Part shown: positions 43,410-51,836 of the stretch, piece after piece | Layout: each line of letters begins with the position of its first letter | Numbering within the stretch: position 1 is the stretch's first letter | Assembly: GCF_047228935.1 (NCBI RefSeq) | Contig: NZ_JBFEGG010000001.1 | Coordinates: 62,001 to 126,000 of the forward strand | Direction: 5' to 3' | DNA: 64,000 nt | Origin: Ornithinibacillus sp047228935 | GTDB lineage: Bacteria; Bacillota; Bacilli; Bacillales; Amphibacillaceae | The notes under the pieces: generated by a model | Database searches by the model: none | What the model was told of the DNA's origin: nothing | What the model saw: the letters and a program-made list of their open reading frames with translations, nothing else | Program-made: the position numbers and the translations under genes

Positions 43410-44147
43410 ATGGGTAAACTACAGGATAAAGTAGCAGTTATCACTGGTGGTGTATCTGGTATCGGTGCTGCAACAGCGCGTTTATTTGCTGCTGAAGGGG
43501 CGAAATTAGTACTAGTTGATTTTAACGAAGAAAAAGGTACTGAATTTGAAGCGGAATTAAAATCGGAAGGTGCAGAAGCTGTTTTCGTAAAAGCGGATGT
43601 AACGAGTGAAGAAGATGTAAAAAATATTTACGCTAAAACATTATCAACTTTTGGTAAGGTGGATATTCTATTCAATAATGCTGGTATTGGTGCGGTAAAA
43701 CCTACAGAAGAATTAACATATGCTGAATGGAGAAAAACTGTAGAGGTTGATTTAGATGGCGTATTTTTAGTCGCACAAGCAGCTATTAAAGAATTCTTGA
43801 AGGCTGGTAGTGGTGTCATTGTGAATACAGCTTCTATGTATGGCTGGGTTGGATCACCTGGTAGCGCTGCGTATAATGCTGCAAAAGGTGGAGTGGTTAA
43901 CTTAACTCGTTCTCTTGGTTTAGAATATGCTGAGCGTAATATCCGTGTAAATGCATTATGCCCAGGATTTATTGAAACACCAATCTTAGGTGATACGGAT
44001 AGAGATTTCCTAACTAATGCTACACCAATGAAACGTCTAGGTAAACCAGAAGAAATGGCGAAAGCTGTATTATTCTTGGCAAGTGATGATTCTAGTTTCA
44101 TGACTGGTAATAGCTTAATTGTTGATGGTGGATATACAGCTCAGTAA
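43410..44147 (+). CDS. Short-chain dehydrogenase/reductase
   Basis: A 245-residue classical SDR: TGGVSGIGAA cofactor motif, NNAGIG, catalytic Ser in NTASMYGW and the YNAAKGG Tyr/Lys pair. An acidic residue at the end of the second strand (VLVDFNEE) favours NAD(H). The C-terminal NSLIVDGGYTAQ is typical. AGGAGG precedes the ATG. Substrate unknown; likely under the divergent TetR regulator. Confidence 0.9.
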   Translation: MGKLQDKVAVITGGVSGIGAATARLFAAEGAKLVLVDFNEEKGTEFEAELKSEGAEAVFVKADVTSEEDVKNIYAKTLSTFGKVDILFNNAGIGAVKPTEELTYAEWRKTVEVDLDGVFLVAQAAIKEFLKAGSGVIVNTASMYGWVGSPGSAAYNAAKGGVVNLTRSLGLEYAERNIRVNALCPGFIETPILGDTDRDFLTNATPMKRLGKPEEMAKAVLFLASDDSSFMTGNSLIVDGGYTAQ

Positions 44148-44166
44148 TAATTGATGAAATAAATAG

Positions 44167-44204
44167 AAGAATCCATGCTCAAATTAGAGCATGGATTCTT
44201 TTTT
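44167..44204 (+). terminator. Terminator
   Basis: Perfect stem AAGAATCCATGCTC/GAGCATGGATTCTT followed by TTTT. Confidence 0.92.
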
Positions 44205-44287
44205 ATACCCAAATGGTTAATATCATTCAAGCTTTATCCATGTTGCTGATAATACAACAGAAGAAATATATATAGTTAAAATTTGTA

Positions 44288-44315
44288 TTGAAATCTAATT
44301 ACGGAGTGCTATAAT
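44288..44315 (+). promoter_or_regulatory. Promoter of the riboswitch-controlled ade gene
   Basis: TTGAAA (-35) and TATAAT (-10) with 16-bp spacing, about 25 bp before the aptamer. Confidence 0.75.
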
Positions 44316-44337
44316 ACTAATAATTACATACATCTAT

Positions 44338-44410
44338 TTACTCATATAATAGCAAGAATATGGCTTGCGAGTTTCTACCAGTTTACCGTAAATGAACTGA
44401 CTATGAGTAG
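44338..44410 (+). ncRNA. Purine riboswitch aptamer, guanine class
   Basis: P1 TACTCAT/ATGAGTA; P2 GCAAG/CTTGC; P3 CAGTT/AACTG; conserved junction and loop sequences TATAAT, ATATGG, GTTTCTACC, ACCGTAAA and TGACTATG. The base that pairs with the ligand (position 74 of the xpt aptamer) is C in GACTATG, which selects guanine/hypoxanthine rather than adenine (which needs U). The 3' side of P1 with following bases is complementary to the left arm of the terminator downstream, so ligand binding should cause termination. Confidence 0.93.
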
Positions 44411-44463
44411 CAATAAATATAGTAACGGAATCATTTATTCTATTACTATCTTTTCAGGCATGT

Positions 44464-44524
44464 AGCTCGAAGAAATTGCTATACTCATAGTTTAGAGTAT
44501 AGTAGTTTTTCGGGCTTTTTTATT
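44464..44524 (+). terminator. Riboswitch expression platform (terminator)
   Basis: AGCTCGAA...CTATACTC pairs with GAGTATAG...TTCGGGCT, followed by TTTTTTATTTC. The stretch TTGCTATACTCATAG can instead pair with CTATGAGTAGCAA at the end of the aptamer (44401-44413), giving the antiterminator. Confidence 0.85.
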
Positions 44525-44573
44525 TCTTTCTAAGACAAAAATGGATTTGATTTCAGAGATGGGGGAAGAAGAA

Positions 44574-46316
44574 ATGAATAAAAGTGAATTAACGCAATTA
44601 ATTGACGTGGCTGCGGGACGGAAAATAGCAGACCTCGTATTAAAAAATGGAAAAATTGTTGACGTTTATCAAGGCGATATCCTAGAGGGTGATGTAGCGA
44701 TCATAGATGGGAAAATCGCTGGGATTGGGGAAGACTATGAGGGGAAAGAAACCGTTGATTTAAAAGGAAAATATATTGCACCTGGTTTAATTGATCCGCA
44801 TATCCATGTGGAATCTTCTTATGTGACTCCAGAAGAGTTTGGCCGTTTACTTGTACCCCTTGGGACGACTACCGTAATGGCAGACCCTCATGAAATCGTA
44901 AATGTAGCAGGTCTTAAAGGTTTGGATTATATGATGGAGGCAGCAAAACATACCACTTTAGATATCCAATATATGCTACCTTCCTGTGTACCAGCTACTA
45001 ATATGGAAAATGCAGGTGCAGTTTTAACAGCATCCGATATGGTTTCACCTCTAGAAGAAGGAAAAGCTTCAGGGCTAGCGGAATTCATGGATTTCCCTGG
45101 AGTTATTCATGCCCAAGATAGTGTTATAGAAAAACTATTAGTTGCTAGAAATTTAAATAAACGAATTGATGGGCATAGTCCATTGGTAAGCGGTAAGGAA
45201 CTAAATGCATATATTGCTGCTGGCGTTAAAAATGATCATGAATGTACTACTGTAGAAGAGCTTCAAGAACGTATATCACGAGGAATGTATGTATTCTTAC
45301 GGGAAGGATCGGTAACACAAAATTTACGTACTTTATTACAAGGCGTGACGCCTCAAAATGCGCGTCGCTGTTGTTTATGTGGGGATGATGTACAGGCAAA
45401 AACGATGTTGGAGAAAGGGCATTTAGATCATTCCATCCGTATTTGTATAGAGGAAAATGTTGATCCAATAACAGCAATTCAAATGGCCACGATTAATACG
45501 GCAGAAAGCTGCCAGTTATTTGATCGGGGAGCAGTAGCGCCAGGATTAAAAGCAGATTTGGTTATTTTTAGTGATTTCAACCATTTTGTAGTGGAACAGA
45601 CGTACATCGATGGAAAGTTAGTAGCGAATCAAGGAGAGTACGTAGCACCATTTACGAAAGCGGACACTACTTCAGTACAATCAAGCGTCCATATTGGTGA
45701 CTTTTCTAAAGAGAAGCTTCGTTTAAAATTAGATTCCAATAAAGCAAGAGCGATTGAGGTTATTCAAACGGAAGCATTGACGAATGAAGCTATCGTTGAA
45801 GTGGAACGGAACGACGTAGGTGAGTTTGTGTACAATCCAGAAAAACCAGTTGCCAAAATTGCTGTAGTGGAAAGACATAAAAACACCGGAAATGTATTTG
45901 TTGGATTATTAAAGGATTATGGAATACAACAAGGTGCAATTGGTATTTCCATTGCTCATGATTCACATAACGTAATTGTAACTGGAACGAATGATGAGGA
46001 TATGGCAGTGGTGATTGAAAGCTTAAAACAACAAGATGGTGGGGTGGTCTTGGTAAACAATGGGGAAGTCATTTGTCGTATGGCACTACCTGTTGGCGGC
46101 TTAATGAGCAATTTATCAGGAGAAGAAGTAGTAACAGAGCAAAGCAAAGTAGACAGAGTTGCACGAGAAGTATTAGGGATATCAGAAGATGTTGATCCGA
46201 TTATGACGTTAGGATTTATGTCTTTAGCAGTAATTCCAACTTTGAAAATTACGGATTTAGGGCTAGTGGATGTGAGGAAGTTTGAGTTTGTGCCGGTTTC
46301 TGTTGGGGGAAACTAA
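44574..46316 (+). CDS. ade: Adenine deaminase
   Basis: A 580-residue amidohydrolase converting adenine to hypoxanthine. Metal motif DPHIHVESS, TVMADPHEIVNVAG, and the family cysteine/aspartate region RRCCLCGDDV, with the C-terminal adenine deaminase domain (GGLMSNLSGEEV). ATG 44574 (MNKSELTQL) is behind GGGGGAAGAAG and matches the usual AdeC start; an upstream in-frame ATG lacks a site. Controlled by the guanine-class riboswitch in its leader. Confidence 0.93.
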   Translation: MNKSELTQLIDVAAGRKIADLVLKNGKIVDVYQGDILEGDVAIIDGKIAGIGEDYEGKETVDLKGKYIAPGLIDPHIHVESSYVTPEEFGRLLVPLGTTTVMADPHEIVNVAGLKGLDYMMEAAKHTTLDIQYMLPSCVPATNMENAGAVLTASDMVSPLEEGKASGLAEFMDFPGVIHAQDSVIEKLLVARNLNKRIDGHSPLVSGKELNAYIAAGVKNDHECTTVEELQERISRGMYVFLREGSVTQNLRTLLQGVTPQNARRCCLCGDDVQAKTMLEKGHLDHSIRICIEENVDPITAIQMATINTAESCQLFDRGAVAPGLKADLVIFSDFNHFVVEQTYIDGKLVANQGEYVAPFTKADTTSVQSSVHIGDFSKEKLRLKLDSNKARAIEVIQTEALTNEAIVEVERNDVGEFVYNPEKPVAKIAVVERHKNTGNVFVGLLKDYGIQQGAIGISIAHDSHNVIVTGTNDEDMAVVIESLKQQDGGVVLVNNGEVICRMALPVGGLMSNLSGEEVVTEQSKVDRVAREVLGISEDVDPIMTLGFMSLAVIPTLKITDLGLVDVRKFEFVPVSVGGN

Positions 46317-46480
46317 TTAAAAATTTTAAAACATAATAGATCCTCATTATAAAGTAATTTGAATATTTTACTTATTTGTGACCCTTGTTATATTAACCAG
46401 AAATGAATTTTTTGTATAAAAACATCAACAAAGGATTCGGTTACGTAACAATATATCTAAGACTAGTTTTTTTATATAAA

Positions 46481-46543
46481 CTGAATATAAAGAATTATGG
46501 ATTTAGCACCATTAAGATCTAACTCCATAATTCCTATATTCAG
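46481..46543. repeat. Long imperfect inverted repeat
   Basis: Left arm CTGAATATA-AA-GAATTATGGA and right arm TCCATAATTC-C-TATATTCAG, extended by TTAG/CTAA, form a stem of about 23 bp with a 13-base loop. There is no strong T-run on either side. It lies 120 bp beyond the 3' end of the fusion gene and 165 bp beyond ade, so it may end transcripts from both sides or be a small mobile-element remnant. Confidence 0.65.
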
Positions 46544-46664
46544 GATAAGTGATTTGTATTTTGTATAGAATAAATACTTTTTAGATATTCTATTAATCTA
46601 TCGTTTAAAAAACATGTTTTTTAGATACAGAGATAGAATTATTATAGTATTAGTTCTATACATA

Positions 46665-48620
46665 TCAATTCTTATTATATGGAAAAGCTGAAGATATAGC
46701 ACTTTCTCTATCAACACAATTTGGACAAATTCCACAAGGTACTTGGCTATTTGCTTGACATGAATATGTTAATGCCATCGGTACTTTTAATTTAATTCCT
46801 TTGTTAATCACATCTGTTTTATTTAACTCTCTATAGGGTAGTTGAATATCCACAGTACCATATTCTTTTAAAAGACTTCCAAGATTATCAAAAAACTCTT
46901 TGGAGCAATCAATTTCTTTTGCATGATTTGAATTAATAAAAGCAGCATAAACTTCTTTAATCTTTAAACTTTGGGCGATAGAACTAGCTATTGATAAGAA
47001 TAAGAGATTACGATATGGAAGATATAAATCATCTGAATTAATATTGTCTAGCCATAAATTGGGCTCATTTATCATTTTTGATGATGAATATTCAAAAATA
47101 TCTCTTATATTTATTATTCTCAGATGGGATTTTAGAGGTCTAGGTATAACTTTCAATAGGCTTTCTAATTCTCTATCTTTAAAATGTTGTCCATAATCTA
47201 GAAAAATTGGTAATACTGTTTTGTTTTGAGTCAATAAATCATAGGCTAAAGTTGTTGAATCAAGACCACCAGACATTAGTAATAATACATCATAATTAAC
47301 GGGCGTTTTTTCTACACTACGATTACATAAATTATACACTTCAAAAAGAACTTCATCCAAAGTATAAACTATATTTGTAACACTCTTTTTAAGAAAAAGA
47401 TTAAAAGCTTTTTTGTAAGGATCGAATAATAAGATTGGTTTTCCTGCATGTTTCATCCAACCAATTTCTACAAAAGTTCCGGGATCTTCATCAACTAATA
47501 TTGCTATCATTAAATCGCATTTTTTTAGCAATTCAATATCTTTATTATACATAATTTGTTGTTCTCTATATGATTCTTCTCCTGTATATAATCCATTTTC
47601 TTTAATAGGTCTGTGAGGAACAAAATTATGATATTTTAAGGTTTTTTCAATTTCATCAAAAAACTCCCTATCTTGGGAAGGGAAATCGGGTCCAGCGATG
47701 TAAATGTGAATTTTTTGTCTTTCTTCCCAGGGAATTCTTACACCTGACATTTTTAGAATGTCATTTTCTATTAAGGAAACAGTATTTTTGAACTCTACAT
47801 GGGAGAACGTTGAAGCATACTCTTTAGCAAGGTATGAAGCTATTTTTAAACAATGTTCAATTTTTATAAGTTTATTATTGAAAACATATGCTGAATTAAA
47901 ACTATCACCTACACCAACAGAATGAGTATTTAAGATATTAAATGAGGGCGTCTCATGAATAAGTTGTTTTACTACATCAATTAATGTGGAACCTCCACGA
48001 TTTTCTTTTAGAAGTATATAACTGCAACTATCTGCTAAATTAGAATTCATTAAATTAAATACTGATCCCCCGATATCTAGAAATGCTTTAGAAGTAGTAG
48101 ATAGAATTAAAGTTTCAATTGTAATGTTATGATTTAACAATTCATGTATTAGATTTTCCTGATATTGAAAGTCTATATGGATATTAATATTATTTATATG
48201 TATCGAGTTTAATAGGGAAATTAGATCGTACTTCCCAGGATAAATAAGTAAATCAGTTGGTCTATATTCTTCAAACAATTTAATAAAGCGGTTTGTATCT
48301 AGTATAGTTTCAGCTTGTTCTCTTAATATATCTTCATAACCTAGGTCCCCAATTTCCTTAGAATCTTGAATATTGATTAAATTAGGAGACCGTTGAATCT
48401 CACCAATACGAATGTATGCATTAGCGTTTAATTCCGAGGAAAACGTTTCAAAGTCTTGATTTAAGTATTGTGGTAAAATAGCTGCTAATGCATAATCTGC
48501 ATTTAATGCATCCAACGTTCTAGCAGAATGGAAGATCCCCCCTAGTCTTATAGCTTGCAAGTCGATATGATTATCAGTGTAAACTTCACCTAGAATCAAT
48601 ATGCGCTTTTTATTTTGCAT
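46665..48620 (-). CDS. Three-domain fusion: PfkB-type kinase, nucleoside 2-deoxyribosyltransferase, QueC-like enzyme
   Basis: A 651-residue protein. Residues 1-295: PfkB/ribokinase fold with N-terminal strand ILILGEVYTDN, RLGGIFHSA and the catalytic GVGDSF (Asp 239). Residues 303-430: nucleoside 2-deoxyribosyltransferase with IYIAGPDF at the start and the nucleophile Glu 385 in DEDPGTFVEIGWM. Residues 440-651: QueC-like domain with PP-loop MSGGLDS (449-455), DYGQHFKDRE, LPYRNLLFLSIA, EIDCSKEFF and four zinc cysteines (621, 629, 632, 635). QueC makes 7-cyano-7-deazaguanine through an amide intermediate. All three active sites look intact. Its start overlaps the end of the small upstream gene by 11 bp. 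No other queuosine genes are nearby, and the region is AT-rich. A defence or nucleobase-transfer role is inferred. Confidence 0.88.
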   Translation of the reverse strand: MQNKKRILILGEVYTDNHIDLQAIRLGGIFHSARTLDALNADYALAAILPQYLNQDFETFSSELNANAYIRIGEIQRSPNLINIQDSKEIGDLGYEDILREQAETILDTNRFIKLFEEYRPTDLLIYPGKYDLISLLNSIHINNINIHIDFQYQENLIHELLNHNITIETLILSTTSKAFLDIGGSVFNLMNSNLADSCSYILLKENRGGSTLIDVVKQLIHETPSFNILNTHSVGVGDSFNSAYVFNNKLIKIEHCLKIASYLAKEYASTFSHVEFKNTVSLIENDILKMSGVRIPWEERQKIHIYIAGPDFPSQDREFFDEIEKTLKYHNFVPHRPIKENGLYTGEESYREQQIMYNKDIELLKKCDLMIAILVDEDPGTFVEIGWMKHAGKPILLFDPYKKAFNLFLKKSVTNIVYTLDEVLFEVYNLCNRSVEKTPVNYDVLLLMSGGLDSTTLAYDLLTQNKTVLPIFLDYGQHFKDRELESLLKVIPRPLKSHLRIINIRDIFEYSSSKMINEPNLWLDNINSDDLYLPYRNLLFLSIASSIAQSLKIKEVYAAFINSNHAKEIDCSKEFFDNLGSLLKEYGTVDIQLPYRELNKTDVINKGIKLKVPMALTYSCQANSQVPCGICPNCVDRESAISSAFPYNKN

Positions 48621-48966
48621 CTAACTTCACCACTACTTTTGGAAATTGGCCATCTTCAATGTATACAATATTTCCCCTATATGAATGCCCTTTTAACAAG
48701 CAAGTGTAAAGATAGTTGAATTGAGATGGGATTAATCCTATTTCTGTATTATCTTCTGCTTGTATTACTGTTAATCTTCCACGTTTCAATTTTTTTGGAA
48801 CAAATACCTCACGAAATAAACCTGGTACCTCACCCTCAGACAAATAATACTCACAATTTACAACATCCTCTAATTGGATTTCCGGTATCTCAGTTAAGCA
48901 TCTATCTTTGTTGTATTGTTTTGCTCCATTTTGTTCACCAAATCTACCACTTCCCATACTTCCCAT
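48610..48966 (-). CDS. Small protein with Met-Gly-Ser N-terminus, partner of the QueC fusion
   Basis: A 118-residue protein of unknown family. The N-terminus MGSMGSGRFGEQNGAKQ is glycine-rich and probably flexible; both possible start Mets are followed by Gly-Ser, so either gives an N-terminal glycine after Met removal. The C-terminal half (RLTVIQAEDNTEIGLIP, then GHSYRGNIVYIEDG) looks like a small beta-rich domain, faintly HIRAN-like. AGGGGGG lies six bases before the ATG. Translation is coupled to the fusion gene. I infer it is the substrate or partner of the QueC-like domain, by analogy with QatB. Confidence 0.75.
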   Translation of the reverse strand: MGSMGSGRFGEQNGAKQYNKDRCLTEIPEIQLEDVVNCEYYLSEGEVPGLFREVFVPKKLKRGRLTVIQAEDNTEIGLIPSQFNYLYTCLLKGHSYRGNIVYIEDGQFPKVVVKLDAK

Positions 48967-49003
48967 TTAAATCCCCCCTAATAACAAATAAATATTTATC
49001 AAC

Positions 49004-49032
49004 ATTATACAATATTTTACAATCTAAATACA
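49004..49032 (-). promoter_or_regulatory. Possible promoter of the two-gene cassette
   Basis: On the minus strand a perfect -10 TATAAT (49009-49004) lies 38 bp before the small gene; the -35 at 17-bp spacing is poor (TGTATT). Confidence 0.4.
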
Positions 49033-49216
49033 CAAATGATTTGCGAAAAATTAAAATATTTTGGGTATTTTGCTGGAAAAAGTAGGTTTATACATTGGAT
49101 GAGGTTTGTAATCAAAAAATTTATTAGTTTGTAGGATTAAAAATAGCTTTATTTATTTAGGGAAAAAAGTGAACAATAGTAATAAACCCGAATTGGAGAA
49201 AGGAAATTTATTAAGA

Positions 49217-49243
49217 AACAAAAAACTCGCCTAAGCGAGTTTC
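49217..49243 (-). terminator. Terminator of the chemoreceptor gene
   Basis: Minus-strand stem AAACTCGC/GCGAGTTT followed by TTTTGTTTC. Confidence 0.85.
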
Positions 49244-50707
49244 TTAAAACAATCCTCTAAGATTCTGAGTGGCTTTATTTGTTTCTTGAATTAATTCGGT
49301 CAACTGTTCTTTGTTATTAGTCTGCGACTGTACTGTAGCTGAAATCTCTTCAAGGGAAGCAGATGATAGTTCTAATATAGAGGCAAATTCGGTTATCGCA
49401 GTCTCAATTGATACAGTTTCCTGATCTATGTTTTTAGCAAGCGTTCCAAAGGAATTTACTTCTTCTTTCAGCTTAACAATAGATTTCTGAATAGATTCAA
49501 AAATAGATTGATTTTTCTTGGTACCCTCAATGTTCTCATCCATTTTACTTCCGACAGTATTCATTTGTTCCTGTGTCTCGATATTGTTTATGTGTAGTTC
49601 ATTTAACGTGTCCGAAATTTGAACAGCAGTTAAATCAGTAGTTTCTGCAAGCTTACGAATTTCTTCCGCAACTACAGAAAAACCTTTCCCAGCTTCTCCA
49701 GCTCTTGCTGCCTCAATGGAAGCATTTAGTGCTAATAGATTTGTTTGGGACGTGATATCTTGAATGGCTTGGATAGAGCTTAAGGAAGATTCTATTTTCT
49801 CACTTAATTGTTTCATATTATTTTCCGTTAGTTCAATAAACTGTTTAAATTCATCCATTTGTTCACTTAATACTTGTGATTGGGAGCGGCCGTTATCAAT
49901 TTGTTCTGTAATTTCGGTAGTGAATTCACTAATTTGTTCCACTTGGCCATTCATAGAAACAACTTGTTTAGCGGTACTTTCTATGGCTTCTGTAATGTTA
50001 TGTATTGCGTCACCTTGAGATTGTGCTCCTGAAGTTATTTCTTGGATTGCAGCATTTATTTCCAACGTTATAGCTTTCTCTGCTTCAGATTGTTTTTCAA
50101 TTGTATGCATGTTATCTGCAATCACTTTTGAGTTTTCCGCAATAACTACACGTTGATTTTCTTCTTTTTCTAATTTCTCTTGCATAGCAACTTGAGTAGA
50201 ACTTAGATTCTTTTCTAGTGTACCCATAATTTTTTGTTGGAAAAATAATACAATAATTGCTAAAGAGAATAGTAATAAATAAGTGCTAATATCAGATGAG
50301 TAAATTTCACCGTTTAGTGTAAAAGCAAATATAAGCAATCCTAATCCGAAAAATGTACCAATTGCATAAAGAATTAAGTTCATATAAAGTGCAGAACAAA
50401 TTAATAAAAAGTAAATTAATGAAAGATTATTTTCAGACGGACTTATTAAGATAATAGCCCCTAATAGAATTACCAAACCGATAATAGACATGTATGAAAT
50501 TTGTTTCGTAAGTCGATTTGTAATATGTAAGAAAGCAATAATCGCACAAAGTACTCCACCGCCAATGGCAATTGTCAATATGAGAGCCAAGCCTTTATCT
50601 AAGCTAATTTCAACTACTGTTCCTAAAATAACGGAAAGTATCAACATACTCAAAATAATTTTATTTTTCTTCCTCAATATTTGATTGTTAAGTTCTGTGA
50701 TTGTCAT
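49244..50707 (-). CDS. Methyl-accepting chemotaxis-type signalling protein
   Basis: A 487-residue protein with about six N-terminal membrane helices (residues 17-160) and no extracellular ligand domain or HAMP, then a long coiled-coil signalling domain. The highly conserved hairpin tip is present (ALNASIEAARAGEAGKGFSVVAEEIRKLAE). The multi-helix sensor suggests detection within the membrane. AAAGGAG precedes the ATG. Confidence 0.88.
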   Translation of the reverse strand: MTITELNNQILRKKNKIILSMLILSVILGTVVEISLDKGLALILTIAIGGGVLCAIIAFLHITNRLTKQISYMSIIGLVILLGAIILISPSENNLSLIYFLLICSALYMNLILYAIGTFFGLGLLIFAFTLNGEIYSSDISTYLLLFSLAIIVLFFQQKIMGTLEKNLSSTQVAMQEKLEKEENQRVVIAENSKVIADNMHTIEKQSEAEKAITLEINAAIQEITSGAQSQGDAIHNITEAIESTAKQVVSMNGQVEQISEFTTEITEQIDNGRSQSQVLSEQMDEFKQFIELTENNMKQLSEKIESSLSSIQAIQDITSQTNLLALNASIEAARAGEAGKGFSVVAEEIRKLAETTDLTAVQISDTLNELHINNIETQEQMNTVGSKMDENIEGTKKNQSIFESIQKSIVKLKEEVNSFGTLAKNIDQETVSIETAITEFASILELSSASLEEISATVQSQTNNKEQLTELIQETNKATQNLRGLF

Positions 50708-51022
50708 TTTATATCTCCTTTATTTAAAATCAACCATTATATTAGCATAAAAATTAACTTCTAGTATACTGTCATATACCGCTAAATATAACACGTTGGA
50801 TCTGGCTAGTTAATGAAGGAAAAGATTGTTGTGTATGGCTACGAATAATACAGGATTGTTATAAGCACTAGGAGAGATGTTTTATAAAAATAAGCTTTAA
50901 ATCTCATTGTGGATGAGGTATAGTGGAATAATATGTGTAAATGATTATCGAAGCATTTCTCTAGAATGAGGAAGGCTTTCCTATTAACAATAAAACACAA
51001 ATGAAAAATAATAAAAATTTAT
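50708..51022. other. Intergenic region between divergent genes
   Basis: AT-rich, about 310 bp. A TATAAT for the chemoreceptor lies on the minus strand near 50740. No gene or RNA recognised. Confidence 0.45.
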
Positions 51023-51064
51023 TGCAAAACGATAAACCTCGTGTTAATATTTGTTTATAAACAA
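51023..51064 (+). promoter_or_regulatory. Promoter with palindromic operator
   Basis: TTGCAA and TAATAT are 17 bp apart, and a perfect 14-bp palindrome TTGTTTATAAACAA (51051-51064) covers the expected transcription start. The Xre-type protein encoded downstream is a likely autoregulator. Confidence 0.6.
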
Positions 51065-51084
51065 CAATATGCGAGGTGTGTCTA

Positions 51085-51561
51085 ATGAAACGAGGTTCTA
51101 CACTTTTTTTAAAGTTAGCACTTATAGTAATTGGAATCCCAGTTCTAGCCTTATGTGTAGCTGTAGGTATTTGGTTAGTTAATCATCCTGTTAGTCCTGA
51201 CTATGACCATTTGATATATCCAATATTAGTAGGTACGTATGGATCAATAATACCTTTCTATATAGCATTATATCAGGCTTTTAAACTGTTAAACTATATT
51301 GATAGAAACGAAGCTTTTTCTCAAATATCCGTTTTTGCTTTAAATAAAATCAAATACTGTGCGATAACATTTAGTGCTTTGTATGTAATCATCTTACCAT
51401 TCGTTTACTTAGTAGCAGAACAAGATGATGCACCAGGTCTTATAATAATTGGCATGATTCCGATATTTGCTTCCATGGTTATCGCAGTCTTTGCAGCTGT
51501 ACTACAAAGACTTTTACAAGAAGCCATTAATATAAAATCAGAAAATGATTTAACGGTCTGA
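51085..51561 (+). CDS. DUF2975 membrane protein
   Basis: A 158-residue protein with four membrane helices (about residues 8-30, 45-68, 92-115 and 122-147), typical of DUF2975, which is usually encoded beside a short Xre-type regulator, as here. ATG 51085 follows GAGGTG. Function unknown. Confidence 0.82.
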   Translation: MKRGSTLFLKLALIVIGIPVLALCVAVGIWLVNHPVSPDYDHLIYPILVGTYGSIIPFYIALYQAFKLLNYIDRNEAFSQISVFALNKIKYCAITFSALYVIILPFVYLVAEQDDAPGLIIIGMIPIFASMVIAVFAAVLQRLLQEAINIKSENDLTV

Positions 51562-51571
51562 GGTGAAAAAA

Positions 51572-51793
51572 ATGGCGATTATTATTAATATTGATGTGAT
51601 GTTAGCTAAAAGGAAAATGAGTGTGACCGAGCTATCGGAGAGGGTTGGAATTACAATGGCAAACCTTTCTATTCTGAAAAATGGGAAGGCAAAAGCGATT
51701 CGTTTATCAACGCTAGAGGGGATTTGTAAAGCGTTAAACTGCCAACCTGGTGATATTTTAGAATACAGAGAAGACGTAGAAATTGAAGGATAA
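51572..51793 (+). CDS. Xre-type helix-turn-helix regulator (YozG-like)
   Basis: A 73-residue Cro/C1-type HTH protein: MLAKRKMSVTELSERVGITMANLSILKNGKAKAIRLSTLEGICKAL, ending CQPGDILEYRED. This very short class is usually paired with a DUF2975 gene. GAGGTG precedes ATG 51572. Likely represses its own operon. Confidence 0.87.
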   Translation: MAIIINIDVMLAKRKMSVTELSERVGITMANLSILKNGKAKAIRLSTLEGICKALNCQPGDILEYREDVEIEG

Positions 51794-51836
51794 TATTGTA
51801 CGTGATAATACACTAAAAGAATTGAGGGTGATGGAT

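Noticed and set aside
43628..44101. Long open frame antisense to the SDR gene (157 codons)
   Set aside because: It lies wholly inside a well-supported SDR gene, has no ribosome binding site and its translation has no recognisable domain; codon bias of the sense gene explains it.
46665..48966. Ordinary queuosine biosynthesis gene
   Set aside because: The QueC domain is the last of three fused domains, and queD, queE, queF or queG genes are absent nearby.
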